Source of the DNA: Natrinema sp031626495
GTDB taxonomy: Archaea > Halobacteriota > Halobacteria > Halobacteriales > Natrialbaceae
Length of the DNA stretch: 64,000 nt
Direction: 5' to 3'
NCBI RefSeq assembly: GCF_031626495.1
Contig: NZ_JAMQOJ010000007.1
Coordinates: forward strand, 248,001 to 312,000
The notes under the pieces are model-generated. The model saw nothing but the letters and a program-made list of their open reading frames with translations. It was not told where the DNA came from and searched no databases. Below, in pieces: positions 43,014 to 52,028 of this stretch (position 1 is the stretch's first letter; every line of letters begins with the position of its first letter). The translations under genes and the position numbers were made by a program.

Positions 43014-43472
43014 ATGACCGAGTCCACGACGAACGAACCAACGACTGGTGAATCGCGCACCCGCGACGACGACGCGTCGGGACGAAAGTGGCTGAGCGGG
43101 TTCGTCTCCGTGATCGGCCTCTGGATCGCCGTTTCGCCGTTCCTCTATTCACAGGACCCGGCTATGTTCTGGAACAACGTCCTGATCGGCGCGGCGATCT
43201 TCCTGCTCGCGGGGTACAACTACTACCGGATCAGCAGCGGTCACCCCACCAGTACCGGCGTCATGTCGCTCGTCGCCCTGTTAGCGCTGTGGATCGTCGT
43301 CTCACAGTGGGCCATCGACGGCCAGTTCGCCATAGAGGCCCTCGAGGTCGCCGGAATCGGGTTGATCTGGAGCAACATCGTCTCGGGGCTCGTCGCCGCC
43401 GCGCTGGCGGCGTACATCGCCTACGCCGGCGGCCGAGACGTCCGCACCGGAACGGCTGCCGGCACGCGGTAG
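43014..43472 (+). CDS. SPW-repeat membrane protein
   Basis: A 152-residue membrane protein with four helices in two related pairs. The first pair contains GLWIAVSPFLYSQDPAMFWN followed by NNVLIGAAIFLLAGYNYYR, the diagnostic SPW-repeat motif; the second contains LLALWIVVSQWAID and WSNIVSGLVAAALAAYIAYA. A hydrophilic, Asp/Thr-rich N-terminus of about 28 residues precedes the first helix. Function is unknown in any organism; stress association is often suggested. Confidence 0.88.
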   Translation: MTESTTNEPTTGESRTRDDDASGRKWLSGFVSVIGLWIAVSPFLYSQDPAMFWNNVLIGAAIFLLAGYNYYRISSGHPTSTGVMSLVALLALWIVVSQWAIDGQFAIEALEVAGIGLIWSNIVSGLVAAALAAYIAYAGGRDVRTGTAAGTR

Positions 43473-43506
43473 CCGCCAGGTCGAAGTCCCGTTTTTCAGC
43501 GCCGCG

Positions 43507-44511
43507 TCACCGCCGCGGATACCGCTCGGCATCCGCGTCGGCCGTGCGTCGCTCGAGCAGGTCCAGTACGGGTTCGCTCGCGGCGAGTCGAACCCCGAGG
43601 CGCGTGAGCCGATCGCGGATCGATCCAGGGACGAGCGTCCCGTACAGCGAGCCCAGCAGCGGTACTGGCCCGACGCGGTAGTGCGTATCCGGGTTTCGAT
43701 CGGTCGCGGCCTCACGGATCGTCGACGCGACGCGCTCGGGTTCGTTGACGAACGGCCCGCCGGCTTCGACGGCGCGGAGCCGACGGAGGACTCGGTAGAG
43801 GTCCGTATAGTGATCGGGCTGGACGACGGTCACGTTCCGCTCTGCCGCGGTCGCGTCGGAATCCGATCGCGATCGATCTCGTGTAGCCGCTGCGTCGCCG
43901 ACTGCGCGAACCGCGCGGTCGTAAAACGGCGTTTTCACGATCCCGGGCTGGACGACGACGACGTCGATATCCGTATCGACCAGCTCCTGTCTGAGCGCGT
44001 CGCTCAAACTCGCCATCGCCCACTTCGAGGCGGTGTACCCGCCGATTCCAGCCAGCGCGAGCCGATCTGCGGCGCTGGTGACGGTAACGATCCGTCCGCG
44101 TCCGCGTCTGCGCATTCCCGGCAGCACCGCCCGGATCAACCGGTGCGGGCCGAAGCAGTGGACCGCGAACTGCCGCTCGAGCAGGATCGTCGGAACGTCT
44201 TCGACCGGGCCGAACTGGCCGTAGCCCGCGTTGTTGACGAGGCAATCGACGCCGCCGGCCTCCTCGCGGATCCGCGAGACGACGCGATCGATGTCGTCGG
44301 GCTCGGTCAGATCCAGCGCCGCGATGTCGGCTCCGCGGTCGGCGAGCTTCTCGAGGCCGTCCCGATCACGGTCGCGGGCGGTCGCGTAGACGCGCCAGCC
44401 ATGATCGAGGAGCGCACGGGCCGTTTCGTAGCCGATCCCGGACGAACAGCCAGTTACGAGTGCAGTGGTCGTCACGGACGCGTCTTCGACGGCATCGGAG
44501 AAGGGTGTCAT
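43507..44511 (-). CDS. Short-chain dehydrogenase/reductase
   Basis: A 334-residue SDR oxidoreductase. The cofactor loop is TGCSSGIG (20-27), NNAG is at 93-96, and the catalytic triad is Ser146, Tyr159 and Lys163 (YTASK). The protein is longer than classical SDRs because of a C-terminal region of about 90 residues. Arg47 soon after the second strand (TARDRDR) suggests NADP(H). Substrate unknown. The 3' end is 34 bp from the end of the convergent SPW gene. Confidence 0.9.
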   Translation of the reverse strand: MTPFSDAVEDASVTTTALVTGCSSGIGYETARALLDHGWRVYATARDRDRDGLEKLADRGADIAALDLTEPDDIDRVVSRIREEAGGVDCLVNNAGYGQFGPVEDVPTILLERQFAVHCFGPHRLIRAVLPGMRRRGRGRIVTVTSAADRLALAGIGGYTASKWAMASLSDALRQELVDTDIDVVVVQPGIVKTPFYDRAVRAVGDAAATRDRSRSDSDATAAERNVTVVQPDHYTDLYRVLRRLRAVEAGGPFVNEPERVASTIREAATDRNPDTHYRVGPVPLLGSLYGTLVPGSIRDRLTRLGVRLAASEPVLDLLERRTADADAERYPRR

Positions 44512-44576
44512 CGTGCGTCGGATTCGAACACGGTCACGATCGACGAGGGAACGGACGGCCGGCGCCGCGCTCCCGT

Positions 44577-45161
44577 TCAGTCGTCGAACAGTCCATTGTC
44601 ATCGTCAGGGGGGCCGGCGTCCTCGGGCGGTCCTCGGCCGGCGTCCTCGGGCGGTCCTCGTTCGTCCTCGTCCTCGTCTTCCTCCACGTCGTCCCCGTCG
44701 CCGTCCACATCTACGTCGTCCTCGTCGTCCAGCCCGTTGTCCCCGAACACTCGCTCGAACAGGCTGGGTTCGTCCTCGTCGTCGGTCGGGGCCGGCTCGT
44801 CGTCTTCGGACGGCTCATCGTCGGCCGATTCCGTCTCCTCGGCCGGCTCGTCGTCTGCCGGCGGATCGGAGTCGTCTTCCGGCTCGTCGTCGCCGGCTGC
44901 GGTCGATTCCGATCCGTCCTCGGTCGGCTCGGCCGTCGACTCGTCGGACCCGCTGCCGTCCGACGTCGCATCGAGGCTGGCGTCGGCGTCGTCGGCCGTC
45001 GCGTTCGATAGGTTCGTTTCGTTCGCCGCGGTAGTCGTACCGTCGCCGGCCGTCAGTTGCGGGGCGAACACCGTCATGAGCGCCCCGAACGCGAGCAAGA
45101 CGGCGGCGATGGTAACGAGCAGTGCGACCGCCGATGGGAGATCGTCGCGAACGCGGGACAT
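44577..45161 (-). CDS. Membrane-anchored acidic low-complexity protein
   Basis: A 194-residue protein starting MSRVRDDLPSAVALLV, with one N-terminal membrane helix (about residues 9-33). The rest is dominated by Asp, Glu, Ser, Thr and Pro with no folded domain apparent except a short hydrophobic spot (SLFERVFG). Near the C-terminus an 8-residue unit (RGPPEDAG) is repeated, encoded by a perfect 24-bp tandem repeat. It is probably an extracellular stalk or disordered surface protein. The much longer frame upstream is antisense to leuS and is discarded. Confidence 0.65.
   Translation of the reverse strand: MSRVRDDLPSAVALLVTIAAVLLAFGALMTVFAPQLTAGDGTTTAANETNLSNATADDADASLDATSDGSGSDESTAEPTEDGSESTAAGDDEPEDDSDPPADDEPAEETESADDEPSEDDEPAPTDDEDEPSLFERVFGDNGLDDEDDVDVDGDGDDVEEDEDEDERGPPEDAGRGPPEDAGPPDDDNGLFDD
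44612..44659. repeat. 24-bp perfect tandem duplication
   Basis: Two identical 24-bp units (44612-44635 and 44636-44659) encode the repeated Gly-Pro-Pro-Glu-Asp-Ala-Gly segment at the C-terminus of the acidic surface protein. The multiple of three keeps the frame, so copy number can change without breaking the gene. Confidence 0.8.
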
Positions 45162-45353
45162 TCGACATCCCGACCGTAGACGGCCGATCGGCTTTGTTAA
45201 TCTCAGCCCACAGACTGTACGAACTCCCAACCGGTCGGCGGTGACCGCCGTCGGGGCGCGGTCGGCTGGCCCCTCGAGGGGCCGAAACCGCGTCGCGCGG
45301 CCGAACAATGATATAGCCGGCCGACCGAGTGGGAACAACGGACCTCGCCGACA

Positions 45354-48128
45354 ATGACGAGTCATTACGATCACGCGCAGGTACAGGAGTTCTGGCAGTA
45401 CGTCTGGGAGCGCGACGACGTCTACGCGCTGGATTCCGACGCCGAGGATCCGACGTACGTCCTCGGCATGTTTCCCTACACGTCCGGTACGCTCCACATG
45501 GGGCACATCCGCAACTACGCGATCACGGACGCCTACTCGCGCTATCGTCGCATGCAGGGCGACGACGTGCTCCACCCGATGGGGTGGGACGCGTTCGGCC
45601 TCCCCGCCGAAAACGCGGCCGTCGAGCGCAAGACCGACCCCGAGTCCTGGACGCAGGCCTGTATCCGGCGTATGCGCGAGGAACTCGAGACGATGGGCTT
45701 TGGCTACGACTGGTCTCGAGAGATCACCACCTGCGAGCCCGACTACTACCGGTGGAATCAGTGGCTGTTCGAGCAACTCTACGAAGCGGGACTCGTCGAG
45801 TACGAAGCGGCGACGGTCAACTGGTGTCCCGACTGCGAGACGGTGCTGGCCGACGCGCAGGTGGTCGAGCGCGCGGACGAACACGGCGAGTCCTCGGACC
45901 GGGGGAGCGGCGACGACGGAACTCGAGTCTGTTGGCGCTGCGAGACCCCGGTCGGCCGGCGCGAACTCGATCAGTGGTTCTTCACGATCACCGACTACGC
46001 CGAGGAACTCTACGACGGGCTCGACGATCTGGCAGGCTGGCCCGAGGGCGTCCGGGAGATCCAGCGCAACTGGATCGGCCGCCAGGAGGGAGCGCGGATC
46101 GGCTTCGACGTGGCCGTCGACGGCGACGCGACTGGAAACGGCGGCGACCGGGCGGTCGACGTGTTCAGCACACGGCCGGAGACGGTCTACGGCGCGACCT
46201 ACCTCGCGGTCTCGCCCGGCCACGACCTGGCGCGGGAACTCGCCGACGAAGACGACCGAGTCGCCGAGTACGTCGACGCCGTTCGCGATCAGGACCCGGA
46301 CGAAGTCGGCTTCGCTGGCGTCGAGACCGATGCCACCGCGAGCCACCCATTGACCGGGAACGAACTGCCAGTCTACGTCGCCGGCTACGTCCTCGAGGAC
46401 GTCGGAACCGGGGCCGTGATGGGCGTCCCCGGCCACAACGAGCGCGACCACGCGTTCGCGCTCGAGCACGACCTTCCGATCGAGCGCGTGGTCGTCCCGG
46501 AAGGTGGGGAGGGTACCGACCGCGAAAGCGACGCCACCACCGGCGGTAGCGACGGCGAAACCGCGGAAACGATTCCGTACACCGGCGAGGGAGTCCTCGA
46601 GAGCAGTGGCGAGTACGACGGCCTCGACAGCGAGACGGCGCGCGAGCAGATCGTCGCGGACCACGACGCACTCGAAGAAGACGTTACGTACCGCCTTCGA
46701 GACTGGCTCATCTCCCGGCAGCGCTACTGGGGGACGCCGATCCCGGTCGTCCACTGCGACGACTGCGGGCGCGTCCTCGTTCCCGAGGAGGAGCTCCCCG
46801 TCGAACTCCCGGAGTTCGTCCAGACCACCGGCAACCCGCTGGACGCCGCCGAGGAGTGGAAGCAGACGACCTGTCCGGAGTGTGGCGGTCCGGCCGAACG
46901 GGAGACCGACACGATGGACACCTTCGTCGACTCCTCGTGGTACTTCCTGCGCTTTCTCTCTCCCCAGCTCGAGGACGCCCCCTTCGACACCGAGCTGGCC
47001 GACGAGTGGCTGCCGGTCGACGTCTACGTCGGCGGCGAGGAACACGCCATCCTCCACCTGCTCTACACCCGCTTTTTCACGCGGGCGCTGGCCGATCTCG
47101 GCCTGCTCGATCGCCGCGAGCCGATCGCGGAGCTGCGAAGTCAGGGGACGGTGCTGTACGACGGCGAGAAGATGTCCAGTTCGAAGGGCAACGTCGTCGC
47201 GCCCCAGGAGTACGGTGCCGAGACGACCCGGCTGTTCGTCCTCTCGGCGGCCCACCCCGAACAGGACTTCGAGTGGACCGCAAACAACGTCCGCGGCGCC
47301 TACGATCTCCAGCAGACCCTCTACGGAATGGCGACCGACTTCGTCGAGGAGGGCGACACGCGACTCGAGCGGCGGGCCCACGACGAGTACCTGGCCCGCG
47401 AGATCGACCGCACGATCGCCGCCGTCACGGAGGAGTACGAGCGGTTCCGGTTCCACCGGGCCGCCACAGAAATTCAGGAACTGGCGCGGCTGTTGCGCCG
47501 CTACCGCGAGTATGACCGACCCCACGGCGAGGTGTACCGGCGCGGCCTGCTGACCCTCGCGGCGATGATCTCACCGATGGCCCCCCACCTCGGCGAAGAG
47601 CTGTGGAACAAACTGCGCGGCGAAGGACTGGTCGTCGCGGCCGACTGGCCCGAACCCGAACGCGACGTCGCGGCCTACCAGCGCGAGCGCCGACTCGTCG
47701 ACCGAACCCTCGAGGACGTCCGCGACATCGTCGACGTCGCCGACATCGACGAACCCGAGCGGGTCGAACTGGTCGTCGCCCGCGAGTGGAAGTACCGGGC
47801 CGCCGAACTGGTCGGACGGGCGGCCGCCGACGACGGCGAAACCAGAGCCGTCGACGTCGAATCGGTCGTCGATCGAGTCCTCGAGGGCGACGACACCGAC
47901 GTCGACCGCGGGACCGTCGCGGCGTTCGTCGGCGACATCCTCGGCCGCGACGGTGGCCCGGACGGCGGCCGGGAACTGGCGGCCGATCGAGAACTCGCGC
48001 TCCTCGAGCGCGCTACCTGGCTCGTGGTCGACGAGTTCGACGCAGACGTGACCGTTCGCCGAGCGACCGGCGACGACGAACTGGGGGCGAAAGCCCGCCC
48101 CGGCAAGCCAGCGATCCATATCAGTTGA
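45354..48128 (+). CDS. leuS: Leucyl-tRNA synthetase, bacterial-type core
   Basis: A 924-residue class I aminoacyl-tRNA synthetase. HMGH at 48-51 (TLHMGHIRNYAITDAY) and KMSSSK at 606-611 bind ATP. MGWDAFGLPAENAA is the bacterial-type LeuRS signature. NWCPDCETVLAD with CWRCETPV forms a zinc module, and the CP1 editing domain contains the threonine-rich and GVPGHNERD segments. An acidic insert near residues 385-425 is a halophilic feature. The C-terminus ends GAKARPGKPAIHIS, reminiscent of archaeal LeuRS, so this is probably one of the chimeric enzymes reported in haloalkaliphiles. A TATA-like GATATAG lies about 45 bp upstream. Confidence 0.95.
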   Translation: MTSHYDHAQVQEFWQYVWERDDVYALDSDAEDPTYVLGMFPYTSGTLHMGHIRNYAITDAYSRYRRMQGDDVLHPMGWDAFGLPAENAAVERKTDPESWTQACIRRMREELETMGFGYDWSREITTCEPDYYRWNQWLFEQLYEAGLVEYEAATVNWCPDCETVLADAQVVERADEHGESSDRGSGDDGTRVCWRCETPVGRRELDQWFFTITDYAEELYDGLDDLAGWPEGVREIQRNWIGRQEGARIGFDVAVDGDATGNGGDRAVDVFSTRPETVYGATYLAVSPGHDLARELADEDDRVAEYVDAVRDQDPDEVGFAGVETDATASHPLTGNELPVYVAGYVLEDVGTGAVMGVPGHNERDHAFALEHDLPIERVVVPEGGEGTDRESDATTGGSDGETAETIPYTGEGVLESSGEYDGLDSETAREQIVADHDALEEDVTYRLRDWLISRQRYWGTPIPVVHCDDCGRVLVPEEELPVELPEFVQTTGNPLDAAEEWKQTTCPECGGPAERETDTMDTFVDSSWYFLRFLSPQLEDAPFDTELADEWLPVDVYVGGEEHAILHLLYTRFFTRALADLGLLDRREPIAELRSQGTVLYDGEKMSSSKGNVVAPQEYGAETTRLFVLSAAHPEQDFEWTANNVRGAYDLQQTLYGMATDFVEEGDTRLERRAHDEYLAREIDRTIAAVTEEYERFRFHRAATEIQELARLLRRYREYDRPHGEVYRRGLLTLAAMISPMAPHLGEELWNKLRGEGLVVAADWPEPERDVAAYQRERRLVDRTLEDVRDIVDVADIDEPERVELVVAREWKYRAAELVGRAAADDGETRAVDVESVVDRVLEGDDTDVDRGTVAAFVGDILGRDGGPDGGRELAADRELALLERATWLVVDEFDADVTVRRATGDDELGAKARPGKPAIHIS

Positions 48129-48247
48129 GACGCCGTGGTCGGTTCGCGGCCAGTCGAGACGCGATCGCTGCCGCCGTCCCCAGCGCCGGCGACCGATTAG
48201 CTCGGAAGGACACTTTTATTCCACCGGATTTGGAAGAGGTGGATACG

Positions 48248-48541
48248 ATGGTGGAGGGTGGCGGTAGCGTCGGGTCGTCGTCCCAACAGACGCCGAGTCA
48301 GGCGGTGATCGAAGCGGTCGCAGAAGCAGAGGGAGTCGAGCCGACAGCCGTCGCACCGCCGGAGTACGAGCCGCTCCACGCCGTCGTGGATCCGGCGGCG
48401 CTCGACGCGCTCTTCGCGGACCGGTCGAACGGGGCGAAGCGCTCGCACGGAGTCGTCTCGTTCCCGTTCTGCGGATACGACGTCACCGTCGATCGAGACG
48501 GGACGGTCGTGCTCGAGGAGCTGACCGAGTCCGTCGACTGA
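48248..48541 (+). CDS. HalOD1 output-domain protein
   Basis: A 97-residue protein consisting of one HalOD1 domain. SQAVIEAVAEAEGVEPTAVA is the first helix, PPLHAVVDPAALDALF follows in modified form (YEPLHAVVDPAALDALFAD), and FPFCGYDVTVDRDGTVVLEE is the characteristic beta hairpin. HalOD1 is found alone or on haloarchaeal signalling proteins, with unknown biochemical role. A CATTTTTAT-like element on the same strand precedes it. Confidence 0.85.
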   Translation: MVEGGGSVGSSSQQTPSQAVIEAVAEAEGVEPTAVAPPEYEPLHAVVDPAALDALFADRSNGAKRSHGVVSFPFCGYDVTVDRDGTVVLEELTESVD

Positions 48542-48600
48542 CGCCCCCCGGGGTCGCACACGGAAAGACTCTTTTCGTCGAAGCATCGATTGCAGCCACG

Positions 48601-49350
48601 ATGGAGAGCCACTACGAGGCCCTCGGCCTGTCGTCGGACGCCGACGAACGGGCGGTTCGGCGGGCCTACCGGACCCTGCTGAAGGAACACCATCCGGATC
48701 AGGGCGGCTCTCGAGAACGGTTTCTACGGATTCAGGAGGCCTACGAGGCGATCATCGGCGAACGAGCGCCGAACGAACAGACGGACGGCGGTGCCATAAC
48801 CCGTGGAAACGACGGATCACGGCACCGACACGAACCGACCTACGAGCCCGACGAGTTCGACGAGGGCCGCACCCACGAACTGACGGTCAGCGGCGAGTAC
48901 CTTTCCCTGACGCTGGCCGGCCTCGTTCACGGCGTCGACCTCGCGTCGCTGGTCGACGGCCCGGTCACCGCCGCGACGACGCGGACGGTCGCGTTCTTCC
49001 GCGTCCGCAACGAGAGCGACCGGCCCCTCTCCTGGCAGGGGAAGACGAACACGAGTTTCTTCGGCGACGACGGCTTCCTCTACGAAGGCTCGAGCATCGT
49101 CACACCCCACGCCACCGACCTCCCCGATCGGTGGACCGGAACCGACGCCGAACTCGAGCCCGGCAGCGCGCTGGACGGCGTCGTCATCGCCCAGGAAATT
49201 CCCGACGGCGTCACGCTCGATCAGGTCATGTACACGCAACACGTGCCCCGCACAGACTCGGACGGGCTCGCGGACACCGAACGATACCTCTTCGAACTGA
49301 AACCGCTCGTCCGCGAGCGGCTGGATCGACTTCCGTTCGCGCGAGACTGA
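48601..49350 (+). CDS. J-domain protein with haloarchaeal C-terminal domain
   Basis: A 249-residue protein. Residues 1-58 are a J domain: YEALGLSSDADERAVRRAYR, the HPD motif at 31-33 (LLKEHHPDQGG) and FLRIQEAYEAIIGE. It should stimulate the ATPase of DnaK. There is no G/F region or zinc module. After a linker, residues about 95-249 form a beta-rich domain (RTVAFFRVRNESDRPLSWQG) that I do not recognise; it may recruit a client. The ATG follows a 59-bp gap after the HalOD1 gene. Confidence 0.88.
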   Translation: MESHYEALGLSSDADERAVRRAYRTLLKEHHPDQGGSRERFLRIQEAYEAIIGERAPNEQTDGGAITRGNDGSRHRHEPTYEPDEFDEGRTHELTVSGEYLSLTLAGLVHGVDLASLVDGPVTAATTRTVAFFRVRNESDRPLSWQGKTNTSFFGDDGFLYEGSSIVTPHATDLPDRWTGTDAELEPGSALDGVVIAQEIPDGVTLDQVMYTQHVPRTDSDGLADTERYLFELKPLVRERLDRLPFARD

Positions 49351-49482
49351 GAACCCGGTTCCCCTCCGCCCGTCGCTCCTCGAGTCGTCCCGCTCTTTTC
49401 GTGCCTCGAGTGGACGGCGCGAGCGTCCCGCTGCCGTAACAGAACAGCAAGCGTGATACGGCGGTGCTCCTAACGTCCGATA

Positions 49483-50085
49483 ATGGCAACCGCTGACGCG
49501 AGACGGCGGCTCCGCGAGCGGCCGATGGGCGTAACGATCCTCCTGTCGATTGTCGGATACGCGCTGGTGCTCGGCACGTTCCTGCTTGACGTGCCGATCT
49601 ATCCCGAACTCACGCACGGACAGATCAACCTGCTGACCCACGCGATCGCCGTCATCAACACGACGGCGACGATCCTGCTTGCGAGCGGCTGGTACTGGAT
49701 CCGCTCGGGCGAGGTCAGGAAACACCAGCTGTCGATGGTCGGCGCGTTCGTGCTTATCTTGCTGTTTCTGGTCGTCTACCTGTTCAAGGTCGGCGGCGGC
49801 GGCGAGAAACACTTCGTCGGACCCGACATCGTCTACTATCCGTATCTCATCATGCTCGCGATCCACATCATCCTCTCGGTCGTCTCCGTACCGGTGGTCC
49901 TCTACGCCCTCATCCTCGGACTGACCCACACCCCCGCCGAACTCCGGACGACGCCCCACGCGAGGATCGGCCGGATCGCTGCCGGCGCGTGGATCCTGAG
50001 TCTCACACTCGGCGTCGTCACCTACGTACTGCTCAATCACGTCTACAGCTACGAGTTCGCAGCGATCCTCGTGCCGATCGTGTAG
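49483..50085 (+). CDS. DUF420 membrane protein
   Basis: A 200-residue membrane protein with five helices and conserved buried histidines: INLLTHAIAVINTTATILL, EVRKHQLSMVGAF, LAIHIILSVVSVP and LGLTHTPAEL, the DUF420 pattern. Relatives are linked to cytochrome oxidase assembly in some bacteria (CtaM-like), but no oxidase gene is near. Preceded by a 132-bp gap and followed 58 bp later by thiR. Confidence 0.85.
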   Translation: MATADARRRLRERPMGVTILLSIVGYALVLGTFLLDVPIYPELTHGQINLLTHAIAVINTTATILLASGWYWIRSGEVRKHQLSMVGAFVLILLFLVVYLFKVGGGGEKHFVGPDIVYYPYLIMLAIHIILSVVSVPVVLYALILGLTHTPAELRTTPHARIGRIAAGAWILSLTLGVVTYVLLNHVYSYEFAAILVPIV

Positions 50086-50143
50086 CCCTGCTGGGACGTA
50101 CCGACAAGTTATCCCGCCGGCCGCTCGTACTCGCACCTAACGA

Positions 50144-51043
50144 ATGCAATTCGTCGAAGAAATCGTCGTGGACGAGTTCCTCCCGACCGTCCGGTCGCTG
50201 CTCGCCAGCAACCTGCGCGACCGGGGGCTCACCCAGAGCGAGGTGGCCGACGTACTCGGAATTAGCCAGAGCGCCGTGTCGAAGTACGCCCACGGCGATG
50301 TAACCGTCAACGACCGCATCGCCGACGACGACCGGGTCCGTGACCTCGTCGACGACCTCGGCGCGGGGCTGGCGGCCGGCGACATCTCGCCGGTCCAGGC
50401 GCTGATCGAACTCGAGGTGCTGATCCGCGAACTGGAGTCCGGCGGCGACCTGCTCGCACAGCTCCACGAGGAAGCGGTGCCCGAACTCGCCGAACACGGC
50501 TCCGGATTCCGGGTACACGATCCCGAGAGCGACCTCCGAGCCAGCGAGCGCGTGCTCTCGTCGGTCCGGCAGGGGCTGAGCGTTCTCGAGACCGCGAGCG
50601 GCTTTTCGGGACTGATCCCGGCGGTCGGCTCGAATCTGGTCGCCTGCACGCCAGACGCCGAGACCGTCGACGACATTGCGGGCGTTCCCGGCCGGATCTT
50701 CGACGTGAAGGGGCAAGCGACGGTTCCCGCCGCCCCCGAGTTCGGCGTCTCCGAACACGTCGCGCGAGTGTTGCTCGCCGCCCGACGCCACGGTGCCGAC
50801 GTTTCGGCGGCGATCAACATCCGATACGAGTCCGATCTGATCGACGAGCTCGCCGAGGCGGGCCACGTCGCCGCCGAGTTCGACGAGTCGGACGACGTGG
50901 CTTCGAGCGTCGGCGCGGCGATCGAAGACCAACCCGAGGCGACCGTGCTGTACCAGACTGGCGGCATGGGGATCGAACCGCTCATCTACGTCCTCGGCCC
51001 CGACGCGCAGTCGGTCGCGGACACGATCCGCTCGCTCGTCTAA
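50144..51043 (+). CDS. thiR: Thiamine regulator: HTH fused to ThiN domain
   Basis: A 299-residue protein. Residues about 15-60 form a Cro/XRE-like helix-turn-helix (LTQSEVADVLGISQSAVSKY). Residues about 115-299 match ThiN, the archaeal thiamine-phosphate synthase domain (LIPAVGSNLVACTPDAETVD, IFDVKGQATVPAAPEFGVSE, GMGIEPLIYVLG). In archaea such fusions (ThiR) sense thiamine phosphates and control thiamine synthesis and uptake genes. thi4, a likely target, lies 5 kb away with a direct repeat in its promoter. Whether the ThiN part still makes thiamine phosphate is not visible. Confidence 0.88.
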   Translation: MQFVEEIVVDEFLPTVRSLLASNLRDRGLTQSEVADVLGISQSAVSKYAHGDVTVNDRIADDDRVRDLVDDLGAGLAAGDISPVQALIELEVLIRELESGGDLLAQLHEEAVPELAEHGSGFRVHDPESDLRASERVLSSVRQGLSVLETASGFSGLIPAVGSNLVACTPDAETVDDIAGVPGRIFDVKGQATVPAAPEFGVSEHVARVLLAARRHGADVSAAINIRYESDLIDELAEAGHVAAEFDESDDVASSVGAAIEDQPEATVLYQTGGMGIEPLIYVLGPDAQSVADTIRSLV

Positions 51044-51055
51044 ATCTGCACACTG

Positions 51056-51754
51056 ATGTCGACCGAATCCGCCCAGGAGTTCTACGGCCGCTGGGCCCGC
51101 CTCTACGATCTGATCGCGCGCAGAACGCCAGGTATCGCCCGTCTCCGCAGACGGGCGGCCGCCGCCTGCCGCCTCGAGCCAGGCGATACCGTCGTCGAAA
51201 TGGGCTGTGGCACCGGCGCGAACCTCCCCTCCCTCCGCGAGCGTGTCGGTCCCGAGGGAACCGTGATCGGGATCGATTTCACCGGCCCCGTCCTCGAGCG
51301 GGCACGTGCGGCTACCGCAGCGTTCGACAACGTCCACGTCGTGCAAGGCGATGCGACACAACCGCCGGTGGGTGGTGCCCTCGAGGACGAGGGTCCGGGG
51401 GTGGACGGCGAAATCGATGCGATTCTCGCGACGTTCGTCGTCGGCATGCTCGACGATCCGGCCGGCGCGGTCGACGACTGGTGCGACCTCGTCGGCCCCG
51501 ACGGCACCGTCGTCCTCGCCAACGCCGCGCGCAGCGACGAGTGGTACGCACCGCCGGTCAACGCCGTCTTCCGGGCGATCGTCGTCCTCTCGACGCCGCC
51601 GACGACGCAACTCCGATACGAAAACGAGCCCCACATCCGACTCGACGAGAAGATCGACGCCGCTCACGCCCGCCTCCGCGAACGTTCGAGCGCCGTCGCG
51701 GACGAGACCCACGTCTTCGGCGTCGTTCGATTGACCGGCGGTGTCCTCGAGTAG
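51056..51754 (+). CDS. Class I SAM-dependent methyltransferase
   Basis: A 232-residue Rossmann-fold methyltransferase of the UbiE/COQ5-like group. Motif I is TVVEMGCGTGANLPSLRE, followed by VIGIDFTGPVLERARA and the acidic VVQGDATQPPVGG. DAILATFVVGMLDDPAGAVD is motif post-II, and PDGTVVLANAAR motif III. The start is 12 bp after the thiR stop, so the two are probably co-transcribed, although a thiamine-related substrate is not evident. Substrate unknown. Confidence 0.88.
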   Translation: MSTESAQEFYGRWARLYDLIARRTPGIARLRRRAAAACRLEPGDTVVEMGCGTGANLPSLRERVGPEGTVIGIDFTGPVLERARAATAAFDNVHVVQGDATQPPVGGALEDEGPGVDGEIDAILATFVVGMLDDPAGAVDDWCDLVGPDGTVVLANAARSDEWYAPPVNAVFRAIVVLSTPPTTQLRYENEPHIRLDEKIDAAHARLRERSSAVADETHVFGVVRLTGGVLE

Positions 51755-52028
51755 CGCTACGTGGGGATCGGTCTCACGCCAGCTCAATCAGTTGTCTGCG
51801 GTGGCGCGTGCTGTGCGACGGTTCGTCGACGGCGGACCGTCTGCTCGACAGCGCGCGAGGGATGACCGACCGAACGGAGTGAGGGAGCGAATCGGTTGGG
51901 AGGACGTGGAAATCCCCTGTTGCCACGATAGCAGGACACTCTCCTTCGTTCGGTAGAGCATACTAATCATTTTAATGGTGAAGCGCTGACTCATCGAAAA
52001 CCGAGCAGTCGAACCCGCTTACGGTCGA

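Noticed and set aside
42422..43060. 212-codon minus-strand ORF in the empty region
   Set aside because: Rich in Arg and Ser and poor in acidic residues, unlike every real haloarchaeal protein here; it also overlaps the SPW gene start.
45162..47525. N-terminal 788 codons of a 982-codon minus-strand ORF
   Set aside because: It is antisense to leuS, whose motifs are certain; only the last 194 codons (from 45161) look like a real protein.
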